Assembly: GCA_002197995.1 (NCBI GenBank)
Contig: NGZR01000016.1
Coordinates: 1-45,375, forward strand
From: Gaeumannomyces sp. JS-464
Lineage: Eukaryota > Ascomycota > Sordariomycetes > Magnaporthales > Magnaporthaceae
Length of the DNA: 45,375 nucleotides
Direction of reading: 5' to 3'
Shown here: positions 9,101-19,100 of the stretch, one piece after another
Layout: every line of letters starts with the position of its first letter
How positions within the stretch are numbered: the first letter of the stretch is position 1
Program-made: the position numbers and the translations under genes
The notes under the pieces: model-generated
What the model was told of the DNA's origin: nothing
Databases searched by the model: none
What the model saw: only the letters and a program-made list of their open reading frames with translations

Positions 9101-11864
9101 TACGTACGTGAGTGTGTAGAGTCCGCGAGTGTACCCAGTGTGTCAGGTGTGTCCGTGTCAGTCCAGTGTCGCGTGTAGTGTACGTAGTACCGTAAGGTAA
9201 GTGTAGCGTCAGCCACGTCAAAGTAGTGTGTGTCAGTAGTGTGGGTGTAGGTACGAAGTGGGTGTGTAGGGGTGGTCCCGGAGGTGTGGCGTCGTGTGGT
9301 GTCACAAAGTGTAAGGTAGCCGTAAGTCACGTGTGTCAGTGAAGTGTCGTAGTGTAAAACGTAAGTAAAGGGTAAGTAAGTGCGTAAAGGACAACCAGCG
9401 TGGAACGTAAGTAAAGAAAAAAAGTGTGTAAGGTCCAGTGGTGTGTGTGGAAACCGTAAGAGTAGTGCACCGTAAAACAAGTAGGTGAAACGTGTAAAGC
9501 AAAGTGGTGTAAGTACAAAAGTGACGTGTGGTAGACGCAAAACGTAGTAAGGACAGCACAGGTAAGGTCGTAAGTAGACGTGTAACGGTGGGTGGACGTA
9601 GTAGTCGTAAGTCACGTGTAAGTGTAGTAGTGTGGTAAACAGGTGGTGTAGGTGAGTCGTGTGTCACAGTGGTAGGTCGTCGTGAGGAGTCCGTACCCAG
9701 TAACAGTGGCGTGGTGTAGTGTGGGTGTGTCCGTGCGTGAGTGGTGTCAGTGGTGTGTGTAGTCCGTGTAAGAGTGTGTGTCACCAAGTAGTGTAGTAGT
9801 AAGTCGGGTACCGTAAAGGCAGTGTAGAAGGTGTGTGTCAGCAGTAGTAGGTGAAAGTGTGTAGTGTGGTAGTGTGTAGTGTAGTGTAGTGTGTAGTCGT
9901 AGTGAGTAGTGTACAAGTGTAGTGTGTAAACAGTGTGTAGTGTGTAGTGTCGTGTCGTGTGTAGTGGTGTGGTGCGTGCGAAGCACGCGTGTCGCGTAGA
10001 AGGTAAGCACGTCGTGTGTCGTAGTGTCAGTAGTGTGTGTAAGTGTAGTCGTGTAGTGTGTGTGTGTCGTAAGTCCGTGTCAGTGTCGGTGTAAAGTGAG
10101 CGTGTGTAGAGTGTGTAGGTAGGTGTCGGCGTAGTGTGTGGTGGAAAGTCGTAGGGTAAGTCAGTCGTGTGTGTGTAGGTCCCCAAGTAAGTGGAGTACG
10201 TCGGTGTAAGAAAGGGTAGTGTAGCGTGTAGTCAGTGTGTAGTAGTCCGAAAAGACGTGGTGTACGTAAGGTAGTGTGACCGTGTCAGTGTACGGTGTGG
10301 GTGAGTGTGTAGTAGTCGTACCACAGGTGTGTAGAGTAAGGTAACGTAGTAGTCCGTGTGTAACAAGTGTCCGTCAGTCGTGTAGGTAGTGGTGTGAGGT
10401 GTAAGTGAAAAGTCGTGTAAACGTAACGGTGTGTGGTAGTGTAGTGTGTGAGGTGTAGTAACGTGTGGAAACGTGTCCGTGTCAGCAGTCGTAGTAAAGT
10501 CCGTCGTAAGTGTCAGGTGTGTAAGGTGTCGTGTAAGTCGTGTAACAGTGTGTAAAGGTAGTGTAGTAGTAGTAACGTGAAGGGTCGTCACGTACAGCGT
10601 GTGTGTGCAGCAGGGAAACGTCGTCGTGTGTAAACGTGGTCGTGAGTAGACCGTCAGGTGTGTAAGTGGTAGCGTGTGTAAGTGTCCGTACGTAACGTGT
10701 CAAGTAGTACCGTGTGTGGTAGAGTAAAGTGCGTCGTGTAGTGTGTGTGTAGTGTAGTAGGTGTAGTAGCGTGTGCGTGTAAAGTAAAAGAGTAAGTCGT
10801 CGTCGTGTGTGAGGTAACGTAAAGGAGTAACGTAGTCAAAAGTGAGTCGTGGTGAGTGTAGTGTCGGTAAAGTGTCGTGTGTAAAGAACGTGTACACGAG
10901 TAGTGTGCAGTAGAAGTGTAACGTCCAGTGGTGTGTAGTAGAGTCGTGTGTCCCGTGTGTGAAAAGTGTCGTGTGGTAGTAGCGTGTCGTAAGTAAGTGT
11001 GTAAGTAGTCCGTGTAGTGTGGTGGTAAAGAGTAGTGCGTAAAGAGTAGGCGTGTAACGTGTGGTCAACCGTGTGTAAGCGTGTCGTAGTCGTGTGTAAA
11101 GTAGTGTGAAAGAGAGAAACAACCGTGTCGTCCAGTCGTACAAAGTCCGTGGTAAGTAGTAAGTCAGGAGTGTAAGGTAGAAGGGTAGTGTGTGTGTAGT
11201 GTAGTGTAAAACGTAGTAGTCGTAGGACGTAGTCCGTGTAGAGTAGTGGTCGTCGGGCGTCCCGCCCGAGAGGTGTAGAGGTGTAAGAGAAGAAGTAGTG
11301 AGTGTGGTAGTGTGAAAGTGCCAGGGTGTACGTGGTGTAAGTCCGTAAGTACGTGTCAAACAGTGGTGTGAGAGTAAAGTAAGTGAGTAAAAGTACAAAG
11401 GCGTCCGTGTGTGTAACCAGTGTCCGTGTAAAGTGTAGTGTCAGTGTAAAACAAAGAGTAAAGTAAAGGTAAAAAGTAAAAGGGAAAGTAGTAGTGTGCC
11501 CGTGTGTGTGCGAAGTGTAGTGTGTGAGTGTGGTAACGTAGTACGTGTAAAAGTAGGTAGTCAGTAGTAAAGAGTGTCGTGTGACGTGGCGTGAGTCAGT
11601 GTAGTGTACGTGTACGTAAGTGTGTAGTCAGTAGTGTAGGTACGTCAAAAGGGTAGTAGTAACGTAGTGTAGTAAAGTACGTAGGTCCGTAGTGGTGTAA
11701 AGTAGAAACCAAGTAGTGTAGGTAAGTAGAAAAGGTGAAAAGTAGTCCGTAAGTACGTGGGTAGTAGTCGTAAACGTCAAGTAAAGTCGTCGTAAGTGTG
11801 TCAAAGTGTGAGTCGTAGAGGACGTCAAGACGTGTCGTGGTAAAAAAGTGTCAAACCAGACAGT
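189..11864 (-). CDS. atp6: ATP synthase subunit 6, split gene, left-arm copy
   Basis: Subunit a of mitochondrial ATP synthase, the membrane proton channel. Four exons are recognised in restored sequence: E1 ~11,416-11,864 (ATG at 11,864; SPLDQFEIRDLLSLD near the start; ends near NNLIGMV), E2 ~9,338-9,552 (PYSFASTSHF to VPAGCPLALLPLLVLIEF), E3 ~7,055-7,118 (ARxISLGLRLAANI, with the conserved Arg), E4 ~189-435 (SGHMLLNILAG, then LELGIAFIQAQVF and IKDGLDLH stop). Together these cover the family from N to C terminus. Frames are broken by read indels, which the other arm mostly repairs. Three group I introns separate the exons. The leader sequence resembles that of the upstream hypothetical ORF. 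Confidence 0.9.
500..1550 (-). CDS. NUMOD repeats, C-terminal tail of intron 3 ORF, left arm
   Basis: At least two helix-turn-helix NUMOD repeats are clear: one reading SLAGKALGIPQSTISLYL, then KRITPFRGTYLFKYL (~690-800 here, 38,965-39,115 on the right arm), and the last reading RQASISLYIKDNRTKPFKGK, YLFKLV (~480-600). These repeats bind the target DNA in GIY-YIG and HNH homing endonucleases. The ORF ends close to the last atp6 exon. Confidence 0.7.
1555..1885 (-). pseudogene. Outer GIY-YIG gene 2, C-terminal half, left arm
   Basis: Reads NDRFRRYF, RGASLICKALLKYGYVGFRL, EILEYCPTSILLAREQFYID and KLNPEYNILKIA. Joined to the half at 2,990-3,130 it would complete one GIY-YIG domain. I describe the two parts only. 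Confidence 0.75.
1890..2989 (-). CDS. Inner GIY-YIG unit 2 inserted in outer gene 2, left arm
   Basis: Reads SLIPAVIYSDAFADK, KAGVYRWVNKVNGNSYVGSS and VNLTDRFRS (~2,760-2,900), KSLIYGAIIKYGLKAFKIEI (~2,620-2,700), LEYC, ISREQYYLDLLKPKYNIL (~2,490-2,560) and TAGSRLGYAHSEE (~2,450). A repeat KAAEGIGVSQAAISKRFKN (~2,020-2,100) follows, then the outer gene resumes. It is a diverged paralogue of inner unit 1, with the same order of parts and the same insertion point. Confidence 0.78.
2990..3130 (-). pseudogene. Outer GIY-YIG gene 2, N-terminal half (split), left arm
   Basis: Reads EPVLIYNNPEEHKGLIANRI, GKSGVYRWVNKSSGKSYVGS and SS. As in gene 1, homology stops just after GSS. The continuation, NDRFRRYF, is found at ~1,880. 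Confidence 0.75.
3250..4189 (-). CDS. NUMOD-like DNA-binding tail of outer GIY-YIG gene 1, left arm
   Basis: Follows the KHTEAALEK segment in the same direction. By position and by similarity to the better-read tail of unit 2 it is probably a run of short helix-turn-helix repeats, the usual DNA-recognition tail of GIY-YIG endonucleases. The reading is noisy and the stop was not found. Residue-level detail is not supported. Confidence 0.45.
4190..4600 (-). pseudogene. Outer GIY-YIG gene 1, C-terminal half, left arm
   Basis: Starts at VDLKRRILEYYNINRLL, the sequence expected directly after YVGSS in this family. It continues INVALIKYGYQNFTFTILDI, NLMTREKHFFEVYSPEYNIL, GSPSRGSGWKHTEAALEK. It fits the N-terminal half at ~5,930-6,110 with no visible missing segment. 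Confidence 0.75.
4610..5929 (-). CDS. Inner GIY-YIG unit 1 inserted in outer gene 1, left arm
   Basis: A complete GIY-YIG domain: PVIVYPDAFF, then VGIYRWVNKVNGNTYIGSS (~5,400-5,490), YGYSIFQLEILEYC (~5,250-5,290), NREQYYIDLFKPEYNLNSTA (~5,130-5,190) and GSRLGSITSEE (~5,090). A helix-turn-helix repeat, TRAAEGIGVKQPSLSNRLK (~4,640-4,720), and KKRFQVEKVNETL close the unit, after which the outer gene resumes. The first ~300 bases after the outer GSS are not recognised. No clear group I core was seen in the unit, so it may be an inserted endonuclease cassette rather than an intron. Confidence 0.75.
5930..6110 (-). pseudogene. Outer GIY-YIG gene 1, N-terminal half (split), left arm
   Basis: The restored reading gives ILKFIKGKSGIYMWTNKLNG and KTYVGSS, the start of a GIY-YIG nuclease. 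Homology stops right after GSS. The matching continuation, beginning VDLKRRILEYYNI, is found ~1.3 kb further on (4,190-4,600). Whether the gene still works, by splicing of the insert or as a fused protein, cannot be told. Confidence 0.72.
7119..9337 (-). mobile_element. atp6 intron 2, group I with GIY-YIG ORF, left arm
   Basis: Lies between exon 2 and the short exon 3. Just after the exon the intron has CTCCGGGACACCCTAAACC (~9,245-9,275). Further in come GATTTAGATCCGCG-type and CTCTAGTCGCC elements in the same order as in intron 3, so introns 2 and 3 share a group I-like core unlike that of the cob introns. The exact subgroup is not assigned. Confidence 0.7.
7245..8690 (-). CDS. GIY-YIG homing endonuclease in atp6 intron 2, uninterrupted, left arm
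   Basis: A homing endonuclease with an N-terminal GIY-YIG nuclease and C-terminal DNA-binding repeats. The restored reading has AGIYRWV and SGKSYIGSSVKLNIRF (~8,460-8,550: the paired GIY and YIG motifs and the catalytic Arg), KYGYAGFRLEILEYC (~8,300-8,340), a conserved REN/Q-FYFDLFNPE segment with the catalytic-site Glu region, and AGSPLGYRHSEE (~8,160). NUMOD-like helix-turn-helix repeats probably follow to ~7,245. The GSS/VKL junction is continuous here, unlike in the two genes of intron 3. Confidence 0.82.
9553..11415 (-). mobile_element. atp6 intron 1, group I, left arm
   Basis: The intron follows GGAATGGT at the end of exon 1, a typical U ending. Near its 3' end it holds the group I pairing elements: R as CTCAGAGACTACATG (~9,680) and S as GATATAGTCC (~9,590). 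Exon 2 resumes at CCTTATAGTTTTGC. A LAGLIDADG ORF fills the 5' part. A GC-rich inverted stem, CTCGGGCTCCCGCCCGAG, lies at about 11,250-11,272. Confidence 0.8.
10043..11270 (-). CDS. LAGLIDADG homing endonuclease in atp6 intron 1, left arm
   Basis: A group I intron endonuclease or maturase of the LAGLIDADG family, which cuts intron-less alleles to spread the intron. The first active-site helix is seen as YITGFVDGEGCFSLSI at about 11,100-11,170. The C-terminal part has FSDINDKLIPF and the family signature HLTNEGLEKIR before a TAA stop at ~10,043. The second catalytic Asp/Glu helix was not located with certainty. The start is unclear; the frame may continue from exon 1. Confidence 0.8.
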
Positions 11865-11892
11865 GTAGTGTGTGTGTGTGTAGTAGTGTAAA

Positions 11893-11940
11893 GACGTACG
11901 TGTGGTGCGTGTGAAAAAACGTAAGTAAAGTAAAAAGTAG
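11893..11940 (-). promoter_or_regulatory. Shared leader element before atp6
   Basis: Restored minus strand: TATTTTTATTTATTAG followed by TTTTTTCAAGCACAAGTAGT, about 30 bases before the atp6 ATG. The same sequence stands before the hypothetical ORF at 12,793-12,832 (right-arm copies ~28,017-28,055 and ~27,120-27,158). It may be a promoter or an RNA-processing signal, or simply a duplicated 5' region. Confidence 0.45.
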
Positions 11941-12183
11941 TAACGGCGTGGTACCGCAGTGCGTCGTACGTGTGACAGTACCACCCCCCCCGTGTCGTAC
12001 GAAGGTAAGCAGGTCAGGGTGTGTACGTGTCGTGGTAGTGCCAGGGGTGGGTAGGTGAGTAGTCGTGTGTAGTAGTGTAGGTAGACAGGTAAAGTAGTAC
12101 GCCGTAGTAGCGTGGTAAAGTAGTAGTAGTAGTAGTAGTAGTGTGTAGTAGCAAACGTACGCGGTAGTAGTACAGTAGTGTGT
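11941..12183. other. Spacer between hypothetical ORF and atp6
   Basis: Contains a C run, a TACGAAGTA-type repeat, a TA run, and a segment TAGACAGTAAATATACGCC that recurs on the other side of the ORF (~13,085-13,125). So the hypothetical ORF is flanked by direct repeats. No gene is seen. Confidence 0.5.
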
Positions 12184-12756
12184 GTTAAGTCACGTAAAGT
12201 GTGTAGTGTCCACGTGTGTAAAGTCCGTCAAGTAGGCGCCAGGTCGTACGTCCAGTAGTAGTGCCGAAGAGTGACCACCAGTCAAACAGTAGTCACCCAG
12301 TAGTGTGTGTAAGACCAGTGTAGTCCAGTCAAGTAGTCAGTGTGTAGCGTAGTAGTGTGTGTGACGAACCGTCGTGTCCCGTCAGTAGTGTGTAAGTCGT
12401 AGAGGTCCGTGAGAGTAACGTCGTAGGTGTCGTAGTGTGTCGTCGTGTACCGTGTAGTGTAAAAGCGTGTCGGGTGTGCCAGTGTCACGAACAACAGCGT
12501 GTAGTCAGTGGTAAAACGTCAGTGTGTAGTAAGCCGTGTGTAGCAGTAAGACGTCGTAGTAGTGTAAGTGGCCCAGGAAGGGTGTACGGTCAACACGTAA
12601 GGTAGTGTCGTAGTACCCGTGTGGTACGTCAAGGTGCCGTCCAGTAGTGTAACAGCGTGCGTAAGGTGAGGTAAGTAGTGTAGCGTAAAGGTCAGTGTGT
12701 CAGAGTAGAGTGTGTGTGTAAAGCCCAAGTAAGTCGTAGTAGTAAGTAGTGTCAGT
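12184..12756 (-). CDS. Hypothetical ORF of about 150 codons between cob and atp6, left-arm copy
   Basis: Not recognised. Merging the two arms gives one open frame, starting MKYYIDYWALTNLSE and ending APIEDLKWNKFSD stop. It includes an acidic helical middle (EAFNKVREIELELSQDSR) and a Trp-rich patch, WYWWIMVLKM, in which two of the three Trp are TGA. No signal or clear membrane segment was seen. It lies between cob and atp6 on the same strand. The bases before its start (12,793-12,832) match those before atp6, which suggests a shared processing or promoter signal. It could be a free-standing mitochondrial gene or a captured fragment of a plasmid or intron gene. Confidence 0.6.
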
Positions 12757-12792
12757 AGTGTGTGTAAGTGTGTAGTGTAACGGTGTACGTAC

Positions 12793-12832
12793 GTGGTGCG
12801 TGTGAAAAAACGTAAGTAAAGTAAAAAGTAGT
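12793..12832 (-). promoter_or_regulatory. Shared leader element before the hypothetical ORF
   Basis: A second copy of the atp6 leader sequence, identical over about 30 restored bases, followed by the ATG at 12,756. Confidence 0.45.
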
Positions 12833-12846
12833 GTACACGTGTGTGT

Positions 12847-12965
12847 GCGTACGTCGGTACGTGTCGGTACGTGTCGGTACGAAGGTACGAAGGTACGAAG
12901 GTAGTGCGTACGAAGGTAGTGCGTACGAAGGTAGTGCGTACGAAGGTAGTGCGTACGAAGGTAGC
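12847..12965. repeat. Array of TGCTACGAAGTA repeats, left arm
   Basis: About five copies of the 12-base unit TGCTACGAAGTA, next to short TACTTCGTA and TACGAAGTA runs that can pair with each other. On the right arm (26,968-27,095) the exact complement, TACTTCGTAGCA, is repeated. In raw spelling the two are not complementary, but restored they are. Similar units are scattered near nad4L. Confidence 0.9.
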
Positions 12966-13198
12966 AGTGTAGCAGTAGTGTAGCAGCCGTACACGTGGTG
13001 GTCCGGTAGTGTCCCGTACGGTGTGGTACCCGTGTGTAGTACGTGTCGGTAGTGGTAGGTGAGTGTAGGTAGTGTGTGTAGTAGTAGGTAGGCAGGTAAA
13101 GTAGTACGCCGTAGTAACGTGGTAAACAGGGTAGCGTACCCCGTGTGGGGTGTGCGTAAAGCGTGGTAGTGTGTACCGTAGCACAACGTAGTCAGTGT
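12966..13198. other. Spacer after cob, left arm
   Basis: Contains GTAGGCAGTAAATATACGCC, the partner of the repeat at ~12,080, and a palindrome around TACCCCTTGGG-TTGC that also occurs before nad4L (~44,300). No gene is seen. The right-arm copy is 26,748-26,967. Confidence 0.5.
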
Positions 13199-16100
13199 GT
13201 GTAACGTGTCGTACGGTAAAGTCCAGTGTAAAGGTAGTGTGTGTCGAGTGTAAACGTGTAGTGACAGGAAGTGTAGTGTAAAACAAAAGTGGTGCAAAGG
13301 TACAGAGCGTGGTGCGTAAGTGTGTGCCCGAAGTAAAAGTAAAGTGGAGTCCGTCAACAGTGGTGTGTAGCACCCAAGTGTGCAGTGTAAGTAGTAAGAA
13401 AGTGTGGCGTACAAAACAGTCAGAAAGCGTAAGTGTGTGACAAAGGGTCGTAAAGTGTGGTGAACCGTGTGTAGAGTCGTACCGTAAGGTCAGGTGTAAG
13501 GCGTAAGTGCCAGTGTAGTGAGTGTAAAAGTAGCACGTAAACAGTAGCAAGTAACGTCCGTAAGTAAGTGTGTAGTGTAGGGTAGTAGAGTCGTGTAAAA
13601 GTGGCAGTAAAAGGGAAGAAGGGTAGTCAGTGTCAGGAACAAGTGGCGTGCAGGGTGGTCGTGCAGTGTGGGTGTAGCCAGTGTAGTAGTAAGTGTGTGT
13701 CGTGAGGTCACCCAGAGTAAGTGTAGGCAGTAAAGAAGTACAAAAGCACGTGTAAAACAAAGTAGTAAAGAGTAAAGTAGTAGGTAAGTGTAAAGTCGTG
13801 TGTAAAGTAAGGTAAGTAGTGGAGCAAAGTGGTGTAGTGTCGTAGTCAGTAAGTGTACCGTGAAACACCGTAAAGGGTGTACGTAGAACCGTGCGGGTAG
13901 TCAGTGGTAACGCAAGTGTAAAGTGCAGTGTAAAACGTAAGTGCGTGCGTAAAAGTAACAAGTGTCGTGTGTGTACGTAGTGTGTGTAGTAAGTAAGAAG
14001 TGTAGTGTGGTAGAAGTAACCGTAGGGTGAGGTAAACAGTCGTCGTAGTGTAGTAACAGTGTGTAAGTGTGTAGTAAGTGTGTGTAGGTGTGCGTCGTAA
14101 GTCGTAGAACGTCCGTACGTGTCCGTGTAGTCGTGGTGTAAAGGGAAAGTGTGTAGACCGTGTGTAGTAGTGTGTGGTGTAGAGTGTCGTGTGTAAAGTG
14201 TGTGTAAGTCAGAGTGAGTAGTAACGTGTGTCGTGTGTGTGTAGTAACCGTGGTAAGAGGAGTAAGTGAGTCGTGTCAAAAGAAAAGAAAGTGTAAGTAA
14301 CCGTGTGTGTGGTAGTAGTCGTGTGTGTACGTGAAGACAGTACGAACAAGTGTGAGTAAAGTCGTGTGTGCGTGTGTGTAGGTGAAGGTCAAGGGCGTCG
14401 TACGTAGGGTGTCAAAGTAAGTAAAGTAAAGTAGGTAGTGTCAGTGTAAAACACGTAGTGTACCGTAGTCGTGACCGTACAGTGTGAAGCAAAGTGTGTC
14501 CGTGTAGTGTAGCGTGTGCACGGTAAAAAGAACCCGTCAGCAACGTACAAAACCAAGTAAACCAAGTCGTGTGTAAAGGTAGTAAGTACAGTGTGTGTCA
14601 GTGTAGTAGTCCCCGTGGGTGTGTGTCCAAAACGTCAAGGCAGTAGTAAGTGTAGGAAGTAACCGTCAGGGTAGAAAGTGTCGTCACGTGTGTGTGTGTA
14701 GTAGTGTAGTAGTGTCGTAAAGGTAGTAGTAAGTAAGTAAAGTGGTACGTGAGTGTAAGTCCGTAGTGTGTGTGTGGGTGTAAAAGAAGTAGCCGTGTGG
14801 TGTGTAAGTAACAGAGGAACGTAAAGTAGTACGTGTGTAACGTCAAAAGTGTAGTAAACAACAAAGTGTGTACGTGTGGTACGTGTGAGGTGTGTAGTGT
14901 GTAGCAAGTAAGTACCAAAGTGGTAGGTGTGTACGTGTAACAGGGTAGTGTCGAAAGGTAGCGTAAAGTCGTCGTAGTGTAGTGAAAGGTGTAGTAACGT
15001 AAAGTGTAAAGTCAGTAAACCAGTGTAGAGTGTGTGTGTAGCGTGTGGTAGTAGTAACCAGTCACCAGTCGTAGTAAGACCAACGTAAAAACAAAAAGTC
15101 GTCCGGGTCGTGTGGACCGAAGGGTACGTAGTAAGTGTCGTCGTGTGTGTCCGTAGGTAACAGTGGTGGTCGTGTAGGTGTAAGTGTCGTAGTGTGTGTG
15201 TCAACGTCAAGTAGGTCAGTAAGGTGTGTGTAGTGAGTGTGTAAAGTGTAAAAGACGTGTGTGTGTGCGTAGGTGGTAGCAAAAAAGGAAAGGTGAGTAA
15301 GTACAACAGTGTGTACGGTAGTGTAGTGTAGTAGTCCAGTGTAGTCGTAGTCCGTGGTGCGTACGAAGGTAAGCACCCAGCGAAGCGTGTGAAGGTCGTG
15401 TAACGTAGTGTACGTGCGAAGCAGTCAAACAGCGTGAAAGAGGTAAGTGTAAAAGTGGAGTAGTAGTGTGTCAGTGTAGTCGTCAGTGACAAGTGGTGTG
15501 TAGACGTAGTAGTCAGTAGTAAAACACAAGTAGTAGTGGTGTGTGTGTAGTGTGTGCCGGTAGTAGGTCGGTGTGAACACAGTAGTAAGTGTAAAAGTAA
15601 AAAAAGTGTGTGTGTGTGTGTGTAAGTGTAGTACGTGTGCGTGCGTGTAGTGTGTACAAAAGTAAGTAGGTCGTGTAGGTGTAGTGTGTGGTCGTGTCCA
15701 AGCAAGTGTAGGCAAAGTGTGTAAGTACCGTCGTGTAGTCGTGTGTGTCAGCGTAAAGGTAAGTACAAAAGTGGTAAGTGCAAAGAAGTCGTAGTGTGTA
15801 AAGGTGTGCGGTGTAGTGTGTACGCGTGAAACCGTCCGTCAAAGTGTGTCGTAGGTGTGTAGTAAAAAACGTGTCAAGAGAGCCGTCACAGCGTCGTAGA
15901 AAGACGTAGTAGTCGTGTCAACCGTGTGTAGTAGTAGTGTGTGTGTAGTAGTAGTAGTAGTAGTAGTAAACAACGTAAAGGTGTAAAGTAAGGCGTGCGG
16001 GGAGTGTGTCAGTCGTAGTGGTCCAGAGTGTAGTGTGGTGGAGTAGTAAGTCACGCACGTGGAGTAGGTCGGTGTGAACGGTGTAGGTGTGAGTGGTGTG

Positions 16101-19100
16101 TAGTGTCAAAGTACCGTCAGTCAAAGTCGTGTCGCGTGCAGAGTGTGGTAGTGTAAGTGTGAGGGTAGTGTAAGTGTAAGTAGTGTGTGTCCGTGCAAGT
16201 GTGTCCCCGGTGTACGGTGTAAACCAGTGTACGTGGGTGTGTAAGGGAGCGTCGTAGGTGTAAGTGTGTAAGTGTAACGTGTCAAGTGTCCGTGGTAGTC
16301 CCCGTAACCAAAAAAGTAAGGGGAGTAGAAGCGTACACAGTGTGTACGAAGTGTGTAGTAAGTAGTACCGAGTGAGTAAGCGTGTGTAGCCGTGCGTACG
16401 TGTAGGTAGAACCAGGTGTACAGTACGTGTGGTACGTGTCGGTACGTGCGTGTCGCAGCCAGGACGTACGGTAGGTAGTAAAAACGTAAGAGGGAAAGTG
16501 TGTAAGAGTGTGTGTGTAGTAACGCGTCAGAGGTGTACGCAAAGTGTACCCAAGTCAAGCGTGTGTAGTACGTGAAGTAAGTGTGTAAGGTCCCACGTAA
16601 CGGGGTGAGTAGTCCGTGAAAAGAAAAAAAAGTGTGTAGTAACACGTCGTGGTACAGTCGGAGTGTGTAGAACGTAACCCCAAACGTGGTGCAGTAGTAG
16701 GTGTCGTGTGTAGTCCACGTGGTGAGTGTGTGTGTCGAGTGTAGGTAGTGTAAAAACGTAACGTGTGAAGTGCGTGTCAAACAAGTAACAGTAGTGGTAA
16801 GTCGTGTGGTGTGTAAGTGTGTGGAAACAACCAGTCCAAGGTGTAGCGTGTGTAAGTAAAAAAGTGAACCCGTCAGAGCAGACAAAGTCCGTACGTAGTG
16901 TCAAGTCAGTGTAAAAAAAGGGTAAAGTGTGTGCAGTACCCGTAAAGCACGTAACGTGGAAGGTGTCGTGTGGTAAAAGTCGGGGCGTACGTGAAGGGTA
17001 ACGTCCGTGAAAAGTGTGTGTGTGTAGTAGTGTAGTGTAGTGTAAAAAGTAGTACAGTAGCCAGTGGTGAGTAGTGTGAGTCCCGTACGAGGTGGTGTCG
17101 TGTAAGAAAAAAAGGTCCGGTGAGTGGTAAAAAGTAAAGGGAAGTAAGTACCGTCGTGTGCAACGTCGTGAGTCGTACGTGAGTAACAAGGTCGTAGCGT
17201 GGTAGGGCGTGTGTGTGTCGTAGTGTAGGGGTAAGGTAGTAGTAGTGTGTGTACCGTAGTCGTGTAAAGTAGAGTGTGAACAGTAGGTGTGTAAGTACCG
17301 CGAGTAGTCCGTCGTAAAGTGGTAGTAGAAAGTAGAGTAGAGTAAACGTGTCGTAGTCCGAGTCGTGTAGTAACGTGTGTGTGTAGTAAGTCCCAAGTGG
17401 TAACCAGTCCCCAGTCGTAAAAACCCAGTGTAAAAAAGCGTAAAAAAGAAGTGTAGGGAGTGGCGTAAAGTAGTGTCAGCCGGTGGAGTAAGTCGGGTGT
17501 GTAACGTGTGTGTGTAGCACGAGAGTGTGTAGAAGTCCGTGTAAGTGTCCGTAGTGTACAGGGTAAACCAGCGCAGTAACAAAAAGTGTGTGGTCGGTAA
17601 ACGGCGTCCGAAAAAAAGGTGTAAGTGTAAAGTAGTGTCCGTGTGTAAGGAGTACAAGAGTGTGTGTGTAGTGACAGTAGTGTGTAAGTGTGTAGTACAG
17701 GTAGTGTGTAAAGTGTAGTAGTGTGTGTACACCCGTGTAAAGAGTGGTAAGTGTAGACGTAGTAGTGTAAAGTCGTCCCGTAGCAGTAAGTGTGACCCGT
17801 GTGTACCGTGCGTGTAGTGCGTGCGTGCAGAGAACGTAGGTAAAGGTGTAAGCGAAAGAACAGTGTCGTGGGGGTAGTCGGTGGTGTGAGCGTGTAGTGT
17901 GTGTGTGGGTAGTAACGTCACGTCAGTGTAGGTCGGTGTGAACGGTGTGTGTGTAAGTCCAGTGTGTAAAGTAGTACCGAAGTGTAAAGTGTGTCGCGTA
18001 CAGAGTAAGTGTGTGTAGTAAGTAAAGTCGGAGGGTGTAGTGTGTAGTAAAAGTGGTCGTCGTGGTAAGTGTGTGTCCCCAGTGTGTGCCGTCGTAAAAG
18101 TGTAAGTCGTGTGTAAGTAAGAGTGTAGTGTGTGTAAGGAGCCCACAAGTAGTGTGTGTGTGTGTAGTCGTAAGTGTGTAAAGTAGTAGTAGTCGTAGTG
18201 TAGTAAACGTACCGTACAAGTAGTAAGTAGTGTAGTACGTGTGTAGGAGTAAGTGTGTAAAGTCGTGTGTAGTAACGGTGAACGTGTGTCACGCAAAGTG
18301 TAGTGTGTAAGTCAGTGTGTAGCAGTAGTGTGGTAGTAGTATGTGTGTAGGTCCGTAGTGTAACGGGGTGGTAAACCGTGAAAACGAAAAGAAAGTGTGA
18401 CAACGTCGTGTGTGGTAGTAGTCAGAGTGTGTAGAACGTAACACCAAAGTGTGAGTGTAGTAACGTACCACCGTGGTGTACACCGTAGTGTGTGTCGTAG
18501 TGTGTGGTAGTCAAAGTAGTGTAAGTGTGTAAAAGCGTGTCAAAGTAGAGTGTAGAAGTGGTAGTCCGTGTGTGCGTGTGTAAGTGTGAAAACAACCGGT
18601 CAGTGTAGTGTGTGTGTGTAAGTAAAGAAAGAACCCGTCGTGAGCAGTAAAGTCCGTACAAGTGTCAAGTGTGTGTGTAAAAAAGTGGGTAAGTAAGTGG
18701 TAGTAAGTCCAAAGTGTGTGTGTAGGCAGTGTGTCAAAGACGTGTCAAGGTAGTGGTGTAGCGTGTGTAGTCGTACAAGTGTGTCAGTCAGTACAAGTGT
18801 GTAAGTAGTCAGTGTCGTGTGTAAGTGTAGTACAGTAGCGTAAGGTGTAAAGTGTGAGTGTGTACGTCGTGGGTGGTCAGGTGAAAAAAAAGAGTGTGTG
18901 TGTAGTACAGAAAGGTAAGTGGAAAGTAAGTACGTGTCGTGTGGTGGTCAGGTGTGTAGTGTAAGTGTACGTAAGTGTGTACAAGGTGTGGACGTGTCGT
19001 GTAGAGTGTAGTAGTAGTAGTGTGTAGTGTAGTACCGTAAGTCGTGTAAAACAGAGTGTGAAGTAGTAGTGTCGTAAGGGTAGAAAGAGTCGTGTCGTAG

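Noticed and set aside
12847..12965. CRISPR array
   Set aside because: The 12-base units are contiguous without spacers and lie in mitochondrial spacer DNA.
12519..14279. Long open frames on the raw minus strand (up to 586 codons here, many others elsewhere), rich in Thr, His, Leu, Tyr
   Set aside because: They arise because A is always followed by C on that strand, which removes TAA, TAG and TGA stops. Their composition is impossible for real proteins, and this one overlies restored cob.
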